NCBI GenBank assembly: GCA_964465665.1
Contig: CAYXKM010000093.1
Coordinates: forward strand, 1-9,938
Length of the DNA: 9,938 bases
Direction of reading: 5' to 3'
Source of the DNA: JAKEGN01 sp964465665
Lineage (GTDB): Bacteria > Pseudomonadota > Gammaproteobacteria > Steroidobacterales > Woeseiaceae
Position 1 is the stretch's first letter; each line of letters starts with the position of its first letter. This document shows positions 1-6,800 of the stretch, one piece after another. A program made the translations under genes and the position numbers. Under the pieces are notes generated by a model. That model was not told the origin of the DNA. It did not search any database and saw only the letters and a list, made by a program, of their open reading frames with translations.

Positions 1-741
1 CGCGACTCCGACGAACATGGACCCGAGGACGCCGAAGAATCGCAGCGGTGCCTTGGTAAATCGGGTCAGGAAGAAGACCGTAAACAGGTCGATGATGCGC
101 CGCATGTAGACGCCCGGGCCGTAATACCGCAGATACGGGTCCTGTACCGACTGTGGCACGCTCAGCTCACGTATCTTGAAACCACGGGTGGCCGCGAGAA
201 TTGGCAGAAACGCGCTTTGTTCGCCGTAAAGATTGATTTCCTCAATGACTTTCCTGCGCATAAGCCGCGCAGAGCAGCCCAGGTCTCGGAACGTATGTCC
301 GGTGACCAGCTTGATGATCTTGTGATACAGCGCCGTGCCGAATCGATTCAGACGCGAGTCCCGTCGTGGCCAGCGTCGGCCTTCGATCAGGTCGAAATCC
401 TCCAGAGCTGCCACGAATTCCGGCAGCGACTGCGGTTCGATCTGATAGAAAGACGGCAACGTGAAGATCAGGTCGCCCTGGCTTTTGTCGATGCCGACGG
501 AGATTGCCGTTGAATAACCAAAGGTACGCGTGAACTGGACGATACGTACCGGCCGGTCGCGCAGGAACGTCGATTCCTTCAACGCCCTGGCAATGTCTGG
601 GAAGTCGCCGTCTATGACGATCACGAACTCGTACTTCGCGACGCAGGTACTGATCGCGGCATCGTACTCCTCGACCAGCCGGACGAAGTTGTCGTGCCGC
701 TCGACGACCGCAATGACTACCGATACGGACTCGTCAATCAT
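1..741 (-). CDS. Family 2 glycosyltransferase (DPM1/ArnC-like), DXD-less paralogue, 3' end outside window
   Basis: The reading frame starts at ATG 741-739 and stays open to the window edge (247 codons, C-terminus missing). It reads as a GT-A family 2 transferase that would act at the inner face of the cytoplasmic membrane. Visible features are an N-terminal strand SVSVVIAVVER (residues 5-15), VIVIDGD (40-46, the place of the usual DDGSTD), RTFGYSTAISVGID (72-85, equal to RNFGQTPAMSAGID in the upstream enzyme), QGDLIFT (88-94), DLGCSARLMRR (153-163) and RRIIDLFTVFF near the C-terminal membrane region. It aligns almost without gaps to the adjacent glycosyltransferase, so the two are paralogues. 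At the expected DGDLQ motif it has PSFYQ (96-100), so both DXD aspartates are absent, and the FGKSKYG motif is replaced by a different sequence. It overlaps the upstream gene by 8 bp (734-741), and AGGAG sits 6 nt before the ATG, which suggests translational coupling. The fold is clear. Donor, acceptor and activity are unknown. Confidence 0.88.
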   Translation of the reverse strand, partial: MIDESVSVVIAVVERHDNFVRLVEEYDAAISTCVAKYEFVIVIDGDFPDIARALKESTFLRDRPVRIVQFTRTFGYSTAISVGIDKSQGDLIFTLPSFYQIEPQSLPEFVAALEDFDLIEGRRWPRRDSRLNRFGTALYHKIIKLVTGHTFRDLGCSARLMRRKVIEEINLYGEQSAFLPILAATRGFKIRELSVPQSVQDPYLRYYGPGVYMRRIIDLFTVFFLTRFTKAPLRFFGVLGSMFVGVA

Positions 742-1777
742 CCCGGGCTCCTGCCGCTCGATTCCATATTGGGAGTACGTCACCCTGTTCCCCTGTACCC
801 CTGTCTACCCAGTTCGAATCGTGCGTGAATGCGGTTATTTCCGCAAAATAGTGTTCGCGCGTGTTTCCGGTATGGAAAATCAGTTCGGCAAGTACGCCGC
901 AAATCAGCAGAAACACCGACAGCGACAAAAACTGCAGGGCAATGCCGGCGCCGACCATGCTGAATTGCGAAGTTCGATCGAGGAAGTCGATAAGTGCGTT
1001 CAAGCTTCCGTACATCGCCATCAGCATCGGCACGAAAGCCATCATCGAAAACCAAAGCAGCGGGCGTGAGGCAAATGCAACCACTGTTTTGACCGCCAAT
1101 AAATCGAACAGTACCCGCCATGCGCGTCCGATGCCGTACTTCGACTTGCCGAATCGGCGTCGGTGGTGCCGCACGACGATCTCCTCAACGCGCGCACCGC
1201 TGATCGACACCATCGCCGGTATAAATCGATGCATTTCCGAGTAAAGCGGTACTTCCTTGACCACCGATGCGCGATAGGCTTTCAGTGAACAACCGTTGTC
1301 CTTAATCGGTATCCCGGTCACTTTGCCGATCAGCCAGTTGGCTATGCGTGCGGGAATGACTCTGGAAAACTTCTTGTCCTTGCGATCTCGCCGCCAGCCG
1401 ACCGCCAGGTCGGCACCTGCCTCGATGCATTCCACAAGAAGCGCGATGTCCCGCGGATCGTTCTGCAAATCGCCGTCCATCGTAACGAGAATATCGCCGC
1501 GTGCGTAATCTATTCCGGCCGACATCGCAGGCGTTTGGCCGAAATTCCGCCGAAAACGGATGACGCGGACTGCGCTGTCGCTTCGTGTCAGTTCTTTGGC
1601 AATGCCCGCAGTATCGTCCGTGCTGCCGTCGTCTACCAAAACGATTTCATAGCTCCGGTGGCTGGTATTCATCGCTTCGACGATGGCCGAGTAAAGGAGT
1701 CGAACGTTCTGCGCCTCGTTGAACAAGGGGACTATGATGGACACCTCGACCGGAGGCCGGCTGGCAGTATCAGACAT
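734..1777 (-). CDS. Polyprenyl-phosphate-type family 2 glycosyltransferase (DPM1/ArnC/GtrB-like)
   Basis: This 347-residue protein is a complete family 2 glycosyltransferase of the kind that moves a sugar from a nucleotide donor to a polyprenyl phosphate or similar membrane acceptor. Catalytic-domain motifs are all present: EVSIIVPLFNE (11-21), VLVDDGSTDDT (46-56), RNFGQTPAMSAGID (77-90), the DXD motif in TMDGDLQNDP (99-108), NGCSLKAYR (161-169) and the basic FGKSKYG (209-215). Two hydrophobic segments (about 238-260 and 275-302) anchor it in the inner membrane, as in ArnC and GtrB. Its length is normal for that group. The ATG at 1777 has an AGG 8 nt upstream. The gene is the first of a tightly overlapping pair and lies 204 bp downstream of the WecA-like gene on the same strand. 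The sugar and acceptor cannot be read from the sequence. Family assignment is firm. Confidence 0.93.
   Translation of the reverse strand: MSDTASRPPVEVSIIVPLFNEAQNVRLLYSAIVEAMNTSHRSYEIVLVDDGSTDDTAGIAKELTRSDSAVRVIRFRRNFGQTPAMSAGIDYARGDILVTMDGDLQNDPRDIALLVECIEAGADLAVGWRRDRKDKKFSRVIPARIANWLIGKVTGIPIKDNGCSLKAYRASVVKEVPLYSEMHRFIPAMVSISGARVEEIVVRHHRRRFGKSKYGIGRAWRVLFDLLAVKTVVAFASRPLLWFSMMAFVPMLMAMYGSLNALIDFLDRTSQFSMVGAGIALQFLSLSVFLLICGVLAELIFHTGNTREHYFAEITAFTHDSNWVDRGTGEQGDVLPIWNRAAGARDD
736..755 (-). promoter_or_regulatory. Translational coupling site: 8-bp gene overlap with internal ribosome binding site
   Basis: On the minus strand, AGGAG lies inside the last codons of the upstream glycosyltransferase and is followed 6 nt later by the ATG (741-739) of the second one. 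The upstream stop codon TGA is at 736-734, so the start and stop codons interlock within 8 nt. This geometry is typical of translational coupling and fixes the start of the downstream gene. Confidence 0.7.
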
Positions 1778-1981
1778 GAACAGGGCCTGTTATCGCGTAA
1801 ACGGTTAGCGGGAAACTAGAATTTCTAATATTTTCATGCGCTTAGACGAAGCATTGAAGCAGCAATTCTAGCAAAGGAGGGCAATCGCCTACTATGAAGC
1901 AGTTCCGGGAATTGGGGAGAACCGGGTCACTGATTCCGGCAGCCCGGCAGGCAAGACATAAGGGGCTTCCCGGACGAGGTG
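1778..1981 (-). other. Intergenic gap between the WecA-like gene and the glycosyltransferase pair
   Basis: These 204 bp separate two co-directional genes. I see no convincing -35/-10 pair and no hairpin followed by a T run, so I cannot say whether the pair has its own promoter or is read through from the WecA-like gene. Two short palindromes are present: AACAGGGCCTGTT (1779-1791), which covers the ribosome-binding region of the glycosyltransferase, and TAGAATTTCTA (1817-1827). The plus strand carries AAGGAGG at 1874-1880, but no credible gene follows it. Confidence 0.5.
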
Positions 1982-3199
1982 TCAGGCCTTTTTCGCTGCC
2001 GGGTGTGTTGTGGCATCCGAGCCGTCGTCCGATTCCTTGGGCGGCGATTTGACCGGTTTATGCCTGGAGTCGGCCATTGGAACCACTTCCAGTTTCGCCC
2101 GACGTCGATCCACGGTGCTGGTCGGGCCAACGTTTTGTGCTCGTCGGTCGATGGAACGCATGAAGAACCGCAGCACTTTCCATGTGCGCAGGATGCTCCA
2201 GAGATACAAAGCAGCGACCAGCAAAAATGCCGCCATCAGAACGATGTCGCCGATGTCAAGGTACGGGAAGGCGGTGCCGATCAGCACGCCGACGACGGCA
2301 ATCGCCGTCATCATCGTCACTGTTGCCGTTACCGAAAATTTGGCCAGCGTGAACACGTGATGCAAATGCTCGCGGTCCGCGCTGAACGGAGACAGGCCGC
2401 GCAACATCCGGCGCACCGTTATGCCCCCCATGTCCAGCAACGGCAACAGGCAGAACCACAAGGCAGCTACCGGGGGCATCGCGCGATCCTGGCCCTGGGA
2501 AAGACGCATGACTGCATACAGCACGGTAAAACCCAGCAAGTAACTGCCTGCATCGCCGAGGAATACCTTGGCCTGCTTTCTGCCCGGGAAGCGAAAATTA
2601 AAGAGTAGAAAACCGGCAACGGCGCCGGAGAACACGATCAGCATCCGGGCGTCCGCTTGATGAGCGCCGCTGACTGTCGCCACTGCGATGGCGCCGCCGA
2701 TGGCGACCAGCGCAAGGCTGCCGCAAAGTCCGTCGAGTCCGTCGGTCATATTGAAAGCGTTGATCAGACCAACGCCAGCGACAATGGTGAACGGAATTGC
2801 CAGCTGGCCCAGGATGAGCGCATTGCCGCCAGGCAGAATGTTGCCGAGATCGGCAAGGTATACACCGCCCCACAACGCAACGATGCAGATCGAGGCGGCC
2901 TGAATCATCAGCCGGATTCCCGGCGCAACACCTTTGAAATCGTCCCAGATTCCGGTGGCCACGATTATGGCGGCCGCGACGAGAAATGCCTTGTGTTCCT
3001 GGACCTGGCCCGACAGCGCCAGCACGACCAGTAACACAACATAGATGGCAACCCCACCAATCAGCGGAATATTGCCAACATGCTTTTTCCGGTCATCTGG
3101 TTCATCGACCAGACCAAAAGCTGGCGCAAGCCAACGTCCCGCTACTACGGCGATTGCCGTCAACGCGAAAGCCAGCAGCCACGCGAAACTCGATTCCAC
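1982..3199 (-). CDS. wecA: WecA/MraY-family undecaprenyl-phosphate sugar-1-phosphate transferase
   Basis: This 405-residue polytopic inner-membrane protein is predicted to transfer a sugar 1-phosphate (GlcNAc-1-P in WecA/TagO) from a UDP-sugar to undecaprenyl phosphate, the first committed step in making a lipid-linked glycan. Family motifs appear in order: DDRKKHVGNIPLIGG (35-49), WDDF (85-88), NAFNMTDGLDGL (147-158), FLGDAGS (213-219) and the cytosolic histidine motif REHLHH (276-281). About ten or eleven hydrophobic segments fill residues 1-340. Residues 350-405 form a charged, low-complexity C-terminal tail that seems longer than usual. The start codon is GTG (3199-3197). It follows AGGAAGA by about 7 nt and gives the expected short N-terminus running straight into the first membrane helix. 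The gene heads the leftward glycan genes. It could belong to O-antigen, enterobacterial common antigen-like or exopolysaccharide synthesis; the sugar specificity is inferred from the family. Confidence 0.93.
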   Translation of the reverse strand: MESSFAWLLAFALTAIAVVAGRWLAPAFGLVDEPDDRKKHVGNIPLIGGVAIYVVLLVVLALSGQVQEHKAFLVAAAIIVATGIWDDFKGVAPGIRLMIQAASICIVALWGGVYLADLGNILPGGNALILGQLAIPFTIVAGVGLINAFNMTDGLDGLCGSLALVAIGGAIAVATVSGAHQADARMLIVFSGAVAGFLLFNFRFPGRKQAKVFLGDAGSYLLGFTVLYAVMRLSQGQDRAMPPVAALWFCLLPLLDMGGITVRRMLRGLSPFSADREHLHHVFTLAKFSVTATVTMMTAIAVVGVLIGTAFPYLDIGDIVLMAAFLLVAALYLWSILRTWKVLRFFMRSIDRRAQNVGPTSTVDRRRAKLEVVPMADSRHKPVKSPPKESDDGSDATTHPAAKKA

Positions 3200-3214
3200 C
3201 TGATTTTCTTCCTA
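3197..3214 (-). promoter_or_regulatory. Ribosome binding site and GTG start of the WecA-like gene
   Basis: Reading the minus strand, AGGAAGA is followed by a short spacer and then GTG GAA TCG, which encodes the N-terminus MESSF. No in-frame ATG gives a better N-terminus, so GTG is the likely initiation codon. Confidence 0.65.
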
Positions 3215-3801
3215 AATAGCTGTTCTTGTTCTTCAGTCTTCTGTCAGTTGCTGTTCTTCTGTTTGCCGCCAAACACTACCAGTGTAGGGACCGTATTTGA
3301 CAGCAAGCATGTCGCACTCGAAAGTGTGATTCTAGTCCGTTTTCAGTTGTGATTGATTTCGCAGCATTTTCGCACTCAAGAAACTATGCTGAGAATGAAC
3401 ATAATAACTGCATAGCCTTACAGGTTTCTTTCAATGCTTCCCGCAAGCCAAACGCTCTACATTGGGCGGAAAGCAACAGAACATGCGCCCGAATTTTGCC
3501 GAAAACAATTGTAGCATTAATGTCGAAAGTTTTAACATGCCGCAATATGGCTGAACCGGGCAGTGTAGGAGCAAGTGCTAATAATAGTCTTACAATAAGT
3601 TCGCAAGTTTCGAATATGTAAAAAAGTTCCTGCCTTTTTCACGCAGGCGATGCAGTGCGGACATAACCCTATCCGGGGCGACGTCGAAAAATTTTGCAAC
3701 AGATCAATATGTCGCTGTTTTGCAACATCGTTAAGTACTGATATTCTTGGTGCTGCGGGTTTCGGCACATTTATTGCTTCAGTAAGTGAGAACTTCAGAT
3801 C
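3200..3801. other. AT-richer divergent intergenic region (about 600 bp) with no convincing gene
   Basis: This stretch separates the leftward WecA-like gene from the rightward giant gene and must carry both leaders. It is visibly richer in A and T than the flanking coding sequence. It holds two small inverted repeats near the WecA-like side (ACACT-acc-AGTGT at 3273-3285, and TCGCACT-cgaa-AGTGTGA at 3312-3329), a weak 6-bp inverted repeat CTATGC/GCATAG (3384-3415), and a duplicated TTTTGCAACA (3692-3701 and 3718-3727) near the giant gene. TTGACA occurs at 3297-3302 on the plus strand without a good -10 partner. Open frames at 3349-3621 (plus) and 3532-3822 (minus) lack ribosome binding sites and recognisable protein character, so they are not called as genes. 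Confidence 0.6.
3720..3747 (+). promoter_or_regulatory. Candidate sigma-70 promoter for the giant surface protein gene
   Basis: TTGCAA (3720-3725) is a 4/6 match to the -35 box. It lies 16 bp before TATTCT (3742-3747), a 4/6 match to the -10 box that also has a TG one base upstream (extended -10). Transcription would begin near 3754 and give a leader of about 75 nt before the ATG at 3829. The -35 box sits inside the second copy of the TTTTGCAACA repeat. This is a sequence-pattern prediction only. Confidence 0.35.
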
Positions 3802-3828
3802 TTGGTGCGCGTAACTGGACATCTGACA

Positions 3829-6800
3829 ATGAATCTACGATCAAACCTTCGTTTGGCGTTAGCCGGTCTTTTCCTCGTTTTGTCTTCCGCGGTGGCATTT
3901 GCCGTACCTCCCGGATTCCAGCAAGAAGTGGTCCTTAGTGGCCGGGTGCAGCCGGTATTCCTGACGGTACTGCCCGACGGCAGGATGCTGCTGCTGCACA
4001 AGCGCGGTCAGATCACGATTTTCGATCCCTCGGTGCAGCCGACGACGACGCAGACCTACATGACGATTCCTGTGACGGAAATCGAAATTGCCAACGAGCG
4101 CGGCCTGACGTCCATGGCGCTGGATCCGGATTTCGAGAACAACAATTACATCTACGTCTATTACACGCATGAGCCTACGCTTCAGAATCGCATCGAACGG
4201 TTTACGCACCAGGGCGATACGGCGGATTTCAGCAGCCGGGTGCTCATTTGGGAGGACAGTGAAGACGCGTTACTGTGCTGCCATTTTGGCGGCGGCATAG
4301 GCTTCGGCCCGGACGACAAGCTGTATCTGATGATCGGCGACAAATGGGCTGCCGCCAATTCGCAGGACCTGTCGAAAGCCGGCGGAAAAATCATTCGCAT
4401 CAACAAGGATGGCACCATCCCGGCCGACAACCCGTTCGTCAACGAGCCGGGCGCGCTCGACGAAGTATGGGCCTACGGCTTGCGCAACCCCTACCGGGGA
4501 TTCTGGGATCTGCCGGCAAACCGTCTGATCATCGGCGACGTAGGCGGCAACGTGCAGGAGACAGCGAGAGAGGAAATCAATATCGGCGTCGCGGGTGCGA
4601 ACTACGGCTGGCCGAACTGCGAAGGACAATGCGCCGATCCGAACGTAGAAGACCCGATTTTCGACTATGGTCACACGCAGGCGACACCGGCCGGCGGCGC
4701 GATAGCCGCAGGATTCATTTATCGAGGCAATCAGTACCCGGCAGCGTACGTAGAGGAGCTTTTCTATTCTGATTACGCCCTTGGAACGATAAGCACGCTG
4801 ACGATCAACCCGAACGGAACGGTAACGAACCAGCCGGTCGAATTCGATAACGGCGTCGGTGCGCCGGTGCACCTGGTGCAGGGAGCCGATGGCGCCTTGT
4901 ACTATGTCGATTTCGGAACCGGCTCGACGCAGACTCCAGACGGACGGGTCTTGCGCTACGCCTTTTCCAGCGGCAACCAGGCGCCCGAGATTCAGACCGC
5001 AACCGCCACGCCGATGCAGGGCGAGGCGCCCCTGTCGGTGGATTTCGCCGTAACCGCGTCAGACTTCGAGAATGACTCGTTGACGTATCGCTGGGTGTTC
5101 GGTGACGGCGCGGAATCCACGCAGCAAAACCCCACGCACCAATACGCCGCGACAGGCTTGTACTTCGCGTTCGTCGAAGTGTCCGACGGCGCCCGCTCGG
5201 CGTTTTCGGCGCAGCTGCGAATCCAGGTAGGCAATGTTCCCGTGGTATCGATAGATGCGCCGCTGGACGGCGCGTTATTTCGAGCCGGCGACAACATTAT
5301 GTTCTCCGGTTCGGCCGTCGATCCGGATGAAACCATCCCGGCAAGCAACTACATCTGGGACATTCGATTCTTCCACAACGCACACACGCACCCTGCGGTC
5401 TCAGGTTTTGTCGGCACGTCCGGCGTCCTGACGGTGGAAACCAGCGGCCATGACTGGCACGACGATACCGGCTATGAACTTACGTTGTCAGTAACGGATT
5501 CGGACGGTCTCAGCGGGACCGATACGATTCGTGTCCGTCCGGACAAGGTTGATGTGACGTTTGCCACTGTGCCGGCCGGCATACCGATTTTTGTCGATGG
5601 GATCGCGTTGGGCACACCCATCGTATACGACACGCTGATCAATTTCGAACACACGATATCGGCTCCGTCCAGCTACTGTTTGAACGAGGAGAATTACATC
5701 TTCGAAAGTTGGTCGAACGGCGGGGCGGCCACGCAGGACTATACCGTTCCTGCTTCAGACCAATCGTTGACGGCGACTTATACGTCTGTAGGCGCGTGCC
5801 AGGACCAGCCTCCGCAGAATGGACTGGTTTTTCGCGTAGAAGCCGATTCCGGGGTAACGACCAGCGGATCCACGGTCACGGCGTGGAATGACCAGTCCGG
5901 CCTCGGCAATGATTTGACCGCTGCGGGGAACCCGCAACTGCTTCCGGCTGCGATCAATGGCCGGCCGGCCGTCGACTTCGATGGCTCCGGCGACAAAGCC
6001 GAGCGAACGGCGACACTGGGCGGATTCGCCGCCGGCAACTCGGATCGAACCATGTACGCGGTCCTTCGCTATGACAGCACAGGTTTCGGCGGCGTCGCGT
6101 ACGGCAATGACTCGTGTAATGAAACCTTTGGCCTGATCGTCGCGCCAACCGGCCGGTTGATGGTGCAGGGATGGTGTGACGACTTCGATTCCGGCGACGC
6201 GGGTACCGGACAGGGCTGGATGGTGCAATCGGCCGTCTACCAGGCCGGGCAACTGAATCACTTCCAGAACGGCACGCTGATCGACACGCGGACGCACGCC
6301 TTCAACACGGTCCTGACCCGGCTCGTGCTGGGCGCCGAACTGGACAGCAACCCGTTCATGGACATGCAGATCGCGGCCGTATTCATTTACAACCGCGCCT
6401 TGACGCCTGCCGAGCAGCAGGAACTGCAATCCTACCTTCAGGTCAAGTATTTCAATGCCGCGGACCTTGAAATCACCTCACCGGTAGAGGGGTCTATTGT
6501 CGGATTCGGCGACGTCACCGTCGAGTACAGCATTGCAGGCGGTGTTTTCGATCACATGCACCTGACGCTGGATGCGGCGGCTCCGATCGAAGTAACGAGC
6601 CTTACCGGTTCCCATGTGCTGAATAACGTGGGAGTTGGAGCACACACACTGACTGCGACACTGGTTGATGCTGCCCACCAGCCGATCGGCGGCGCGAACT
6701 CACAGGACGTTGTCAATTTCTCCGCTTCCGATTGTGTCCCCGACAATTTCGCACCGGGCTGTACGGTAGATACCGACGGCGATGGCGAGCCGGACAGTGT

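Noticed and set aside
1894..2052. 52-codon plus-strand open frame preceded by AAGGAGG (1874-1880)
   Set aside because: The spacer to the ATG is 13 nt, too long for a normal start. More than 40% of the frame is antisense to the WecA-like gene, and the peptide resembles nothing known to me.
3349..3621. 90-codon plus-strand open frame in the divergent intergenic region
   Set aside because: GTG start without a ribosome binding site, irregular composition, no recognisable motif.
3532..3822. 96-codon minus-strand open frame in the intergenic region
   Set aside because: No ribosome binding site; it lies across the likely promoter of the giant gene, and its cysteines and histidines do not form a known motif.
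4276..4284. Cys-Cys-His (residues 150-152) as a possible cytochrome c heme site
   Set aside because: A heme c site needs CxxCH; here only CCH is present, and the histidine fits the conserved propeller motif.
4275..4772. 165-codon plus-strand open frame within the giant gene
   Set aside because: Out-of-frame shadow of the propeller domain, with arginine-rich composition typical of a shifted GC-rich frame.
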